The translations under genes were made by a program, and so were the position numbers. Shown in pieces: positions 55,294 to 64,000 of a stretch of 64,000 nt of DNA. Within the stretch, counting starts at the first letter, position 1. Every line of letters starts with the position of its first letter. Below the pieces are notes generated by a model, which saw nothing but the letters and a program-made list of their open reading frames with translations, did no database searches and was not told where the DNA came from. Source of the stretch: Onthophagus taurus (Eukaryota; Arthropoda; Insecta; Coleoptera; Scarabaeidae); the NCBI RefSeq assembly GCF_036711975.1, contig NC_091976.1:5208001-5272000 (forward strand), written 5' to 3'.

Positions 55294-55479
55294 ATCGCTT
55301 CTCGGCCTATGGCTAAGATCAAAGTGTAGTATCTGTTCTTATCAGCTTAATATCTGATACGCCCCGCATGCGGGGCCAGTATATTAAACTGATTTTTGGA
55401 AATAGACGGAAGGTAGGGGCTTGCTCCACTTCTGTCACGGGTTGGCCTTGTATTGCAGTACCGCAAGGATCGGCCCACA
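55294..55479 (+). ncRNA. U2 snRNA copy 5
   Basis: Complete 186-nt U2, apparently identical over the RNA to copy 3. The conserved upstream region (55205-55293) has several substitutions (GGTGCGCGAA, TCGATACCG). The 3' flank is interrupted after 50 bp by the transposon at 55529, and the LINE-derived part beyond it (58640-58720) is inverted relative to the other copies. Confidence 0.92.
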
Positions 55480-55528
55480 TTATGATAATTCAAACATAAA
55501 GTAGTGACTTCGAAAATAAGAGACATAT

Positions 55529-58500
55529 CGTCTGTGAAGTTCTAATACCTTGTAACCCTAAAAACATTTTTTTTCAGTAGACATAAAAGACGTTTTATAT
55601 TAAACTGGGAAAGTATTTGTTTGTTTGTTTTGAAACTGTCAGTTACACAAGGGCTTAGATACAAACATATGATTTTTAATTTTTTAGTAAATATTGTATA
55701 TTAAAATTTGCAGTGGCTTACGAGTGATTAGCTTTAGATTTTTGTCAAATTTGTGGGTTAGGATATATTATATTATTTTTACAGAAATAAAACACTATTT
55801 AGGAAAAACTACTTTTATTACGAATCAATAAATTCTCTAAAAAATTTTACTCTGAATCATGTTTTAAGCTGTCATAAAAACTATGACAGTCAGTAGGTAT
55901 TACTGACTTTAACAGCTGCAAATGTTGCCATTTTTGAAATTTTATTTTTCGTTTCTCTTTATACATTTGTGGCCATTCTACCATTTGAGAAACAGGTTTT
56001 TGTCGTTGTGGAAGTTCTCGCCATTCATCATCAAAATCCAATTTGTAATAAACGTTTCCATTCGGCAAATATTGGAGAGCTCTAATATCGGTGACCACAG
56101 GATCATTTGTGACCTTAAAGGGAAAATGACGGGCAGTTATAAAGAATGTTTCATAGTATTACTAATTTTTACCTTTCCAGGTCTAATAGATGCATATCTT
56201 TGATATTTCTTGATTGAGTAATCTTTAAAATTAAAATATTGCATACATTTAACTTCATATGGAAAGGGCTTCATTCTTGCTTCCTTTGTTATTCGTAGAT
56301 AATCACTAGGTAAATGAATGTCTCGTCCTTTTAAGTTCCTTTCGATGCAGCTGTGAACTGAGTCGCATTCCATTTGTGTGTGTCCAACTTCGAGAAATTT
56401 TTGAATAATTTCTATGTTATTATTTACAGAATAGTTTAATAATGCATTTGCTATAATATTATTTCTATTTTGGTAAGTACATCCATCACTGTAAATTATA
56501 ATTGGTCCAGATTCATTCTGACAGTCTGTTGTTAGGTATTCCATAATGCAAGAAGCAAAAGTTGATGCAGTCATATCTGCTTCAGTTTCACTAAACCAAA
56601 AACACTTTGCCTCATGCGTTACTACATTATAAACTGTAAAATTGTGGCAACACAGTTTTAACTTAAAAAATATTGTGCTGGCTTGGACATACGGACACAC
56701 TTTTACAGCTTGTAAATCCATTGTTAAAACCCGACCTTTTTTATTCATTTTTGCTTCTTCCTTATCTCTCTTTTTTTCTTCACGAGCCCTTTCTTTTTTA
56801 CGTCTGTGCGTATTCCATTCTTTGTCTGATAATTGACCAACTTCATGTTTTGTGCACAAATCACATTTATCCTTTTTAATGGGGTGAATTGACAAGTTCA
56901 TAGAATAAAACATTTTGCTAAAAATTGTTCTCGACAGGGTTACTTTGTTTTCTTCTTTGCACTTAATTTCGTATAACTTAAATAATTGATTTAGGCTCCG
57001 GATTACCGTTTCTAAATACAATTTACTTGAATTTGAACGTCCATAATGTGAAGGCAACTTTGGTAAACAATCAAAAAATTCTTTTAGTAACCTCTTATCT
57101 TCCACCTTGTCCTGTCGAGTGGTTCGTTTGTTTGATTTGTAGGTCAAATCGAAGCTAGAAGTCATACCGTAACATCCCTTTTGGACCCAATCATGAACGG
57201 AATATTCACCTATAGCAAGTGTTTGAAGAAACATTTGTTTACAAACTTGCACTTTGTTCATATTTATTGTGAGAAAATATTTTAAGGAATATTTTCGCCT
57301 ACTCTCAAAGCTTTTAGTATACGTTCTTTTTGTGACAGTTTTTTCTATGTGATTAATTACAAACACTTTTCGTTGATCCCAATTCATTTCACTCCAGAAT
57401 TTAGTAAATATGGCATTGCGCTGAACGTCATTAATTTCTGAACAATTCCTGGATTTTACTCTAAGGCACTCTTTTGATTTGCAAGAAGAACCCATTTTTC
57501 TTGCTTCTTTTGGGACATTCTGTTTTACTTTACCTTCTATAGTTCTGCTGTACCCCATGTACGCTTTTCCTTCCATTCGGCTCCTTTTTGCAGAATTTTT
57601 TGCCCATTTATCAGGTTGAGCAGTAATACTTCTTTTCCTTCCTTCCGTTATATTGCCATGATTGATATCATTTTCTGTTAATGTCTCATCCTGTTTTGTT
57701 TTTTCATCTTTTTCAGCATTATTTCCTTGCTCTTCGTCGCTATCTGATGTTCCATTTTCCTTTTTAGGTTCGTAGTCATCGTCATTAAAATCATTGTTAA
57801 CACATTCTTCGTCTTTTTGTGCATCTAGCTCCAACATTTGAACATCTCTTAAATCCTCAATTATAATATTTTCAACAGGTTGCAGATGGCTTATATCCTT
57901 CAGCTCCTCTAGCTTCAAATTCGTAATTACATTCAAATTAATTAAAACGCAAACAATGTTAGCATAGTAATGCAAAATAAATAAGTGCAAATATTTTTTG
58001 TTAAATATAATAGACTTCGTTATTATACATAATAATTTAATATACTTACCGTAACTATTTCCATCACTCAGTAAATTTATAGATATCAAGTACTAGTTTA
58101 AACACACTTTTGACACAGAAATCCACACTAATATCAATTATTTTAATAAAACAATAACATTAGTTATAGCGGACACAGCCTACTACAACATTACTTTATT
58201 TTAACAATGCCTACTTTTTAATTATTTTTAATTCAAATTACCAAAATTGTTTCTGTAAACAATATTTATTCATTTTTTATTGATTCAATTAAAAAAAAAA
58301 ACATAAAAAACAATATATTTTTAAAAAAATACTATTTACAGTATTACAAATCGATTATTTTTTAAATAAATATCTTGTATACCACAGTTTGACTTATACC
58401 AAATGTTGCTTAAGAGGTATTCAAATTTTCATTGTGGTGTACGAGGTATTATTGTTTTCTTGTTGAGGTGCATTTGGGATACGTGATGAAAGAAATCCCT

Positions 58501-58635
58501 TTTATCTAAGTAAATGCGTATTTGTGGATTACTAGGTGTTACTAGTACTATGTATAATTCTGTAGATTTCATAAAAATATAATAACACAATTTTGGATTT
58601 TTTGTGGGTTACAAGGCATTAGAATTTCACAGACG
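55529..58635 (-). mobile_element. Intact-looking Sola-like DNA transposon
   Basis: TIRs CGTCTGTGAAGTTCTAATAC at 55529 and, inverted at 58635, CGTCTGTGAAATTCTAATGC; matching continues to about 30 bp with CTTGTAACCC. ATAT lies at 55525-55528 and 58636-58639, and other U2 flanks in the window show the empty site (GACATATG). The only gene is a two-exon-or-more transposase on the minus strand. A 4-bp duplication together with a DUF7869-type protein suggests the Sola superfamily; that assignment is inference. Confidence 0.85.
55847..58089 (-). CDS. Putative DDE transposase (DUF7869-like), intact
   Basis: A minus-strand frame from 58089 is open to a donor at 56173 (AAG then GTAAAAAT); a 59-bp intron ends at 56114 and the last exon (56113-55847) continues in phase with VTNDPVVTDIRALQYLP. 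The likely true start is ambiguous because an intron (donor GTAAGT near 58049, acceptor around 57925) may split the first codons. Order: acidic, Ser/Glu-rich N-terminus (DDDYEPKKEN), Lys-rich segment with KWAKNSAKRSRMEGK and a Cys cluster, helical middle, zinc-type CDLCTKH, then a probable RNase H-like core: VLTMDLQAVK, IIYSDGCTYQNRN and FLEVGHTQMECDSVHS, offering Asp, Asp and Glu. No stop or frameshift within about 740 codons. Related proteins are numerous in insect genomes as uncharacterised DUF7869 genes. Confidence 0.82.
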
Positions 58636-59299
58636 ATATGTTCATCCCTTGAATTCAATCCTGTTCTCTTAGAAGTTAGTTCTTACGGGAGTTGGAACAG
58701 TTTGGATATCAATAAATAATACGGGGAATATATATCAGGGCGGCAAATTAGGGAACTCGGAGCAGCTATTCTTAGGCGGCAGAATATGTACTCCGAGCGG
58801 CAAATTAGTGATTCGGAGCGGCTGTTCTTGAGCGGCAGAATATGTACTCCTAGAGGCAAATTAATGATTCGGAGCGACAATTCTTGTGCACCAGAACATA
58901 TACTTGGACCGACAAATTAGACTCTATTTTATCTGAGTTTTATGAATTACTTTTAATACTCTTGGTGTAGGGTGTGCAAAACACTGGATTTGAAAAGTAT
59001 GTACTTTATTTAAAAGTAATAACATAACATAAATTATTTAAGTATTGTATTGATAACGATTGTCAGTGAAGTATTTATAAGATAATATTCGTTTTCAGGG
59101 TTCACTTGTGTGAGTTCAGTTCAAAAGACAAATTTGTTTAAGATTAAAAAAAAATGATAATAATTTAATAAATTATTTAATTAATTACTTAATAAAGGTT
59201 TAATTTTATATCATGTATCAAGAATAGATGTTGTGTTAAATCGGACTGAATACACTAAATATTGAATAATCTAATAGACAAAAAAAAATTAAATTAAAT

Positions 59300-60110
59300 T
59301 TTCAAATTCAAATTGATAGTGAACATTAAAAAAAAACATCAAAGACTTATCGTAATTAATTTGTTTAATTTTTTTTTTTTTTTTCTATCTTGGCTTCAAT
59401 GTCCGAATCCTTTAACTCATTTGCTAAATTCTCGGTGTTTCCTCACTCTCACACTAGATGTCAATTCCAATCAATCGTTTAAATTTTCTTCTTCCGGGTT
59501 TTTCTTTATTTTGTTTACTGTTTCTAAGGTTAATGTTTTAAAGGTTCACTTCGAATCCCCAAACAATTCCATTCACTTGGTTAATTATTTTTTTAGAGTT
59601 CTACTTTTTTTTTAATAATTCAAATTCACTTTAGTTATTTCTTCTTCTTACTCTTGGTATCGGGTTATGTTTTTTCTTTAGTAGCTTTTCATTAACGAAC
59701 TCGTTCACAAAAAAACGATGCTTCTAGGTAATCTTCTTCTACCGTTCAACTGTAATTTTTTTATTGTTATTTTTTTTTTATCACAATGCCTAGCGACCAA
59801 CTTCTGGCAATCTTAGATTATTCCAAAAATAATTCAAATTTATTTTTACAAGATACGTCTTTATCATTATGGGTAAATTTTGAAAATAAGATTTTTGGAA
59901 TGGATATGGATCAGATATTCGTATCAGTCCGAATTACTACAGTATGTAATAAAAATAAAAAAAATATTATAATAGAAAACATAAATAATAAATAAATATT
60001 ATAACAAATTATAAATCAAACATTTAGTTATAACTTATAACCATGCATATATAACCATTCAAATCAAACATTTAGTTCTTTAAAACCAATATAAAACACA
60101 AGTTAGTTCT
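59300..60110. other. Interior of MULE-type element, no gene recognised
   Basis: AT-rich with long T and A runs. Short open frames (for example MPSDQLLAILDYS from 59786) resemble nothing I know. Confidence 0.5.
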
Positions 60111-60306
60111 GAAGAATAAGAGCTTTTTTTGCTTTTGAAGGTCTTCCTCTTTTTCTTTTTTGTCCTAAACGAATATTTTTTGCTTCTTCAGGAACTGAAA
60201 CCTTTTTTATTCGAATTTCTAATCCAAGGGCATGTTTGCATTTGTAATTTTTTAAATAGGCTGGACAAGAACATACAAATTTGTTGGGTTGGGTTGGGTT
60301 GGGTTT
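60111..60306 (-). pseudogene. SWIM zinc-finger C-terminus (MULE transposase relic)
   Basis: Minus strand reads KFVCSCPAYLKNYKCKHALG and then LGQKRKRGRPSKAKKALILQ to a stop near 60111. CxC followed by CxH is the SWIM finger found near the C-terminus of Mutator-like transposases, here followed by an AT-hook-like RGRPSK. The upstream part is a (GGGTT)4 run encoding NPTQPN. No catalytic domain remains in the element. Confidence 0.75.
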
Positions 60307-60554
60307 TAGATTTAAATAAAATGTGTAAGATGGCGCAGTAGTAACGAATTAATTAGCTGCTCTTTTACACTTTTTGTCGCTAGAATACATATATTGCTGC
60401 TTATTTACACTTTTTGCTGTGAAGCTACATATTTTGCCGGTCAATAACATAAATTGCCGTTGGATATTTTTTTTTGTCGCTGTCAACACATGATTTGTCG
60501 TTAAAAATATCTAATTTGCCGCCTCGAAAAATGGCACCCAATAAATACTGGTAA

Positions 60555-60760
60555 CGATCACGCTGTTTATGATACTAATTCTGTCACCTTTGGTATCTCC
60601 GAAGTCAGTTACGACGAAATGGTTGAATCTTTCAAAAAATTCAAGGCAAAGGCTACAATTGGCCCAGATGAGATTCCTACATTTTTAGTCAACGACTGCG
60701 CCCCTACACTCTCACATCCGTTCTTACATATTTTCAACCTAACAATCAAAAACTGAATTT
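60555..60760 (+). pseudogene. LINE RT N-terminal fragment
   Basis: Reads TFGISEVSYDEMVESFKKF, KAKATIGPDEIPTFLVNDCA and LHIFNLTIKN, the segment that precedes the RT fingers in jockey/CR1-type elements (KSxGPDGIP motif). About 65 codons, truncated on both sides. Confidence 0.75.
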
Positions 60761-60763
60761 CCA

Positions 60764-61110
60764 AGCGCGCACGCGATGTTCAGAACTTTGTGATTTTTTT
60801 ACTCCCTTAAATGAAAACACCCCCCCGTAAATTTTTGTATACGGGTTATTCTAAGACTGCTAAACTCAAATATGAATTTTAATTTGCGTTTCGAGTTGCA
60901 GAAATTGGTGATTTTTCGATTTTGGTCGAACAGTATTCGCGCGCACGCGATGTTCACAACTTTGGGATTTTTTACGCCCTTAAATGAAAACACCCCCCCG
61001 TAAATTTTTGTATAGGGGTTGTTCTAAGAATGCTAAACTTAAATATTAATTTTAATTTGCGTTTTCAGTTTCAAAAATCGGTCATTTTTCGATTTTAACA
61101 TCTATGGCTA
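60764..61110. repeat. 174-bp tandem duplication
   Basis: GCGCACGCGATGTTCA recurs at about 60767 and 60941, each followed by TTAAATGAAAACACCCCCCC and GTAAATTTTTGTATA, about 170 bp in two copies. Confidence 0.85.
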
Positions 61111-61124
61111 ACTTCACAACCGTA

Positions 61125-61640
61125 ATTAACTTATCAATTAAGACAGATTTTGTAATTTTTTGGTCTATTGATATTGTTTTGGAGCTTTAGATACATAATT
61201 TTCGAACCTAGTGAACTTAAAATTTTATATTCAAATTTTAAGATTTCTCATTTTCAGATATTTTAATTTTTTAAAAAACTTTTCATGCAACTTCTTTGGT
61301 TTCTCGAATGGTACAAGACTTTTCTCGATTCTATTAACTTCAATTACTGACAGTAAGTTATTGTTTTTTCGTGATTTCAAGTTTTATTATTGATACTTTT
61401 TGTATTTAGCTTTCGGCTGAGGATGGAAATTTGATTTCCGAAACCGGTACCGATATAGATAATAAACGCAAGTTAGAAGTTATTATTTGGTTTTTATTTA
61501 TATAAAAATTTACACTTGCAACATGGATAACCTTCAAAATTTTAATATTTCCAGCCTATTTGATGTTAATTGTGGTGTTCCTTAGTTGCACTTTGAATTT
61601 GTAGTATACGTAATATTTATCAAATAAAAAAATGTTTCAA
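61125..61640. repeat. Hammerhead-bearing repeat, single arm
   Basis: Matches one arm of the inverted repeats at 24.0-24.8 and 38.9-39.5 kb (TTGGTCT...TTGATATTGTTTTGGA, CTTCAATTACTGACAGTAAG) and extends past the hammerhead into sequence that, inverted, lies at 23.93-24.05 kb (CCAGCCTATTTGATGTTAAT). Confidence 0.82.
61413..61453 (+). ncRNA. Hammerhead ribozyme motif, consensus core
   Basis: Same bases as the minus-strand motif at 24087-24127: TCGG, CTGAGGA, GGAAA/TTTCC helix II, GAAA, ACCGGT, GTA, CCGA. Two unlinked copies keeping every pair argue for recent spread from a functional source. Confidence 0.75.
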
Positions 61641-61654
61641 ATAATAGTTATTTG

Positions 61655-61770
61655 TATTATAAGTAAAGAAAGTATACTTTTTTCTTTACGAATCGTGAAT
61701 TTTCTAATCGAGGCGAAGCCGAGATTAGCAACGCGATGAGTAAAGAAGTTACTTTTCTTTAAGAATAATA
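61655..61770. repeat. Foldback with GC-rich centre
   Basis: Imperfect arms (TATTATAAGTAAAGAAAG and complement near 61750) around CTAATCGAGGCGAAGCCGAG. Similar in design to the foldback at 9745-9889 but of different sequence. Confidence 0.5.
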
Positions 61771-61778
61771 CATGAAGC

Positions 61779-62157
61779 TTTTTCGGACACTCAATTTAAA
61801 TGAATGACCTACATTTTATAAGAAATTATTTAAAAAGTACACGACGAGCTCGAGAATCAAATTGTCGTTTCTGCCGTTTCCCCCACTACAGCAAGGAAAC
61901 AAAAAAAATAAAGTAGTGATTCATCAGGAGTTCATCAGGAGGTGTTATCAAAATCGTCACTAACATGTGGTGATTTACAGTTACAACAGTGTACATCAAG
62001 TATAAGCTTCTCTAACCTTAATAATTGTACGTTTAATATTTATTCTTATAAATAATTAATTGTTTATTTTGTTGCTATAAAGAAATGTACCTCATTTTTT
62101 TTTCTTTACGATTTGTAATAAGGAAATATAGGCCATTTCCAGTGAGTGTCCGAAAAA
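61779..62157. mobile_element. MITE with TTTTTCGGACACTCA ends
   Basis: Fifteen-base inverted ends at 61779 and 62143-62157 bound about 380 bp without coding capacity. Target duplication not resolved. Inserted between hammerhead-repeat and hAT sequence. Confidence 0.7.
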
Positions 62158-62159
62158 AT

Positions 62160-64000
62160 GTATTTATTTTGTCATGGAGAATATCATAGTGATGAACAAA
62201 ATAAATATTTCCATTTAAAAAAATTTATTTAACAACAGAAAGACATAGATGGCGCTTCTAAAATATAATGAAAAACATACCGAATATTTTCCCCCGTCAT
62301 ATGATAAAAGCTGCATTACCTTTAGCTTTTCTTGTATGTACATCATTCTTGAAATGTTTTGGTGTCATTTGATAAAAGTTTAATCTAAAACTTTTTCCAC
62401 AAAATTGATGGTTTATGATAGTGGTGGAACGGATATCCGGCAACTATCCGGTATCCGGCCTATCCGGCTATTCTTTTAAAACCGACCTGATACCGGATAG
62501 TTACCTAATATCCGGCTTTGGGCGGATGTTAAAAACCTATTACTTAGTACTCCAATATTCACAGGAATTAGTATCTCTTTTAGGAGTTGGACACTGCAGA
62601 TAATAATCAAGTTCAACCGCAATAGGACTTTTTTCAATGACTACAACTTTATTTATCATTAGCAACCTCATTGTAACAACCCCAATACGATATATAAAAT
62701 CTCTTGTTGCAATTCGTTACTTTCGTCACTTTCGATTATTAATTAAAGTATCCTCTTTTTAATGCAACAAGCCGTTTTGAAAAATCACTTTCAGTTCTTG
62801 AGAAATAAATTTTTGAAGTAATCGACAATTTTTTCGAATTTTGCAATTTTCGCCGATTCAGTTTTAAAATTCGTATAAAATCCAGTTCTTGAAATATGAG
62901 TATGAAAATTTCACAAAGTGTTAATAAAAGTGTCCTCTTTCCAATGAACCAACACGTTTTGAAAAATAACTTTTAGTTTTGAGAAAAAGATATTTTTCAA
63001 ATTTTCCATGTTGCAATTTTCATCAATAACTTGCAAAATTCGCTATAAAATTAATTTCTTGAAGGATCCTTGTGGAAATATCGCCAATTATTAATTAAAG
63101 TATCCTCTTCTTAGAGTTGCTTCGTTAGTTAAATCAGTATCAAAAAGTTCATTTTGTATCTTGGATCCAAATAAGTTGACATATCTTATCAGCTTTCTTA
63201 TAAATTTAATTTTTATTCAAATATCGCAATAATGTGGCAATATAGGGTATCACTTCAGAAATGCACCAAAAATTATAACCATAATGGCTTAATAGATATG
63301 CCGAATAACCGGATATCCGGCCGAAGATACAGATTTGATACCGATTTTAAAGTTTTTCATTTTACATGGGCAGCAACAGTTATAAGCATCCCTATACGAG
63401 CACCAACGAGTATTGCAAGGTAATTTCATCCTATGACCACCTTTTTTGCAAGTAAGGTAGCTGTTTGACTGCTGCAAGTGTTGTGCCAGTCAACATATTT
63501 TATCATACCACCCATTTTCACTATTACAGAGGCATTATTTGATGCAATGGCATATTCTTCCGCATTGAAAGTTTCGTTGACTAATTTGATGGCAGAAATT
63601 ACTATTTCCGAAAGTTTCCCACTTGTTTCCGGTTCCCCTGATAAATCCCATACATTAACGAAGGCTTTGTTACCATTAGCATTATGCAACACACAAACAA
63701 TTGTTTTTGTATTACTGGACGTATTTTTCCATCCATCAATAATCATAGCATTCACTTGTAACAAATTAAGAAGCTTCAGTTATGTTTTATTCGTAAACAT
63801 TGTCCAGCAAAGTTGTACATAAAGTTGTTCTAGAAGGGAGCCTATAAACTTGTTTACAAAATTTTTAAAATGTTGCGACTCAAAGCAAGAATAAACTTTG
63901 ACAAACAATTATTTAACTCTACTTACTTCATGAGTATACAGAGTGTCAACAAAATTCGTAATAGCTGCGTAATGTTTTGATGTCATTGCAGTCGTGGTAG
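62160..64000 (-). pseudogene. hAT transposase relic(s), copy C, cut by window end
   Basis: Minus strand from about 63790: VNAMIIDGWKN, TKTIVCVLHNANGNKAFVNV, WDLSGEPETSGKLSE, ASNNASVIVKMGGMIKYV and CSSQTATLLAKK, then GGHRMKLPCNTRWCSYRDAY to 63380, where another sequence is joined. Between 63330 and 62420 lies an insert whose ends carry CCGGATATCCGGCC-like words and which includes KVVVIEKSPIAVELDYYLQC (62555-62650), the start of the dimerisation domain of a different hAT family. 62160-62400 matches the family's terminal sequence at 23.3 and 29.3 kb. The element continues beyond base 64000 or has its end there. Confidence 0.78.

Larger units (their letters stand above)
58739..60523 (-). mobile_element. 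Deleted MULE-type element with subterminal repeats
   Basis: Perfect 13-bp inverted ends GGCGGCAAATTAG (58739) and CTAATTTGCCGCC (60511-60523). Inside the left end, three decayed units of about 57 bp repeat CGGCAAATTA and ATTCGGAGCGGC; the right end has repeated TTTGCCG/TTGTCGC words at 60380-60520. A SWIM finger relic lies near the right end. Target duplication not found. Most of the transposase is missing. Confidence 0.65.

Noticed and set aside
56642-56879. Plus-strand frames opposite the Sola-like transposase
   Set aside because: Shadow frames; the minus-strand frame is long, spliced in phase and has conserved motifs.
60278-60306. (GGGTT)4 considered as telomere-like sequence
   Set aside because: Only four units, and on the other strand it is the 5' side of the SWIM-finger reading frame; simple repeat.

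Overview
The window is arthropod nuclear DNA, almost certainly from an insect (a beetle is plausible, but the order cannot be fixed from sequence alone). It is AT-rich, has short GT-AG introns, insect-type U2 snRNA copies and one clear conserved host gene, and most of the rest is layered transposable elements (TEs). There are no bacterial operons, rRNA or CRISPR arrays, and I found no convincing tRNA.

Host gene. Four coding exons on the minus strand (15650-16007, 5585-5811, 5248-5524, 5045-5185) join in frame with canonical splice sites. They encode the CCR4-NOT deadenylase Pop2/CAF1/CNOT7 up to, but not including, the C-terminal exon, which I could not find and which probably lies left of base 1. 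The 9.8-kb first coding intron and the region left of exon 4 are filled with TE debris: Tigger/pogo, jockey, hAT, Penelope and copia relics, a mariner MITE, and a Tc1 element carrying two nested Harbinger elements.

16.5-25 kb. Upstream of the Pop2 promoter lies a piggyBac-like TTAA-flanked element carrying nine or so copies of a 190-bp satellite, then fragments of several LINEs, then the first two of five U2 snRNA copies.

24-40 kb. Two U2-bearing segments are inverted copies of each other. Between them are mariner-like elements, hAT, copia and RTE relics and a jockey/CR1-type LINE split by a mariner with roughly 490-bp inverted repeats. Hammerhead-ribozyme-like motifs recur here and elsewhere, usually in head-to-head repeat units like those of Penelope-like elements.

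40.6-47.7 kb. A two-gene PIF/Harbinger element has a MADF-BESS gene and a transposase whose exons sit inside each other's introns on opposite strands; a mariner hairpin element is inserted in the transposase. Next come a Mutator-like/YqaJ relic and a Penelope-like element (RT plus GIY-YIG) split by a hammerhead-bearing insert.

47.8-53.4 kb. A nearly intact LTR retrotransposon has Ty3/gypsy-type domains in the order gag-protease-integrase-RT-RNase H (Gmr1-like), with one in-frame UAG.

53.4-64 kb. A strong hammerhead candidate, the fifth U2 copy with an intact-looking DNA transposon (ATAT target duplication, 30-bp TIRs, one spliced transposase gene, Sola-like) in its flank, a MULE with a SWIM finger relic, another hammerhead unit, MITEs and a hAT relic follow. 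The TEs do not form a pathway. What ties the window together is repeated nesting, which gives a relative order of insertions, and the co-dispersal of U2 copies with LINE and hammerhead-bearing sequence.
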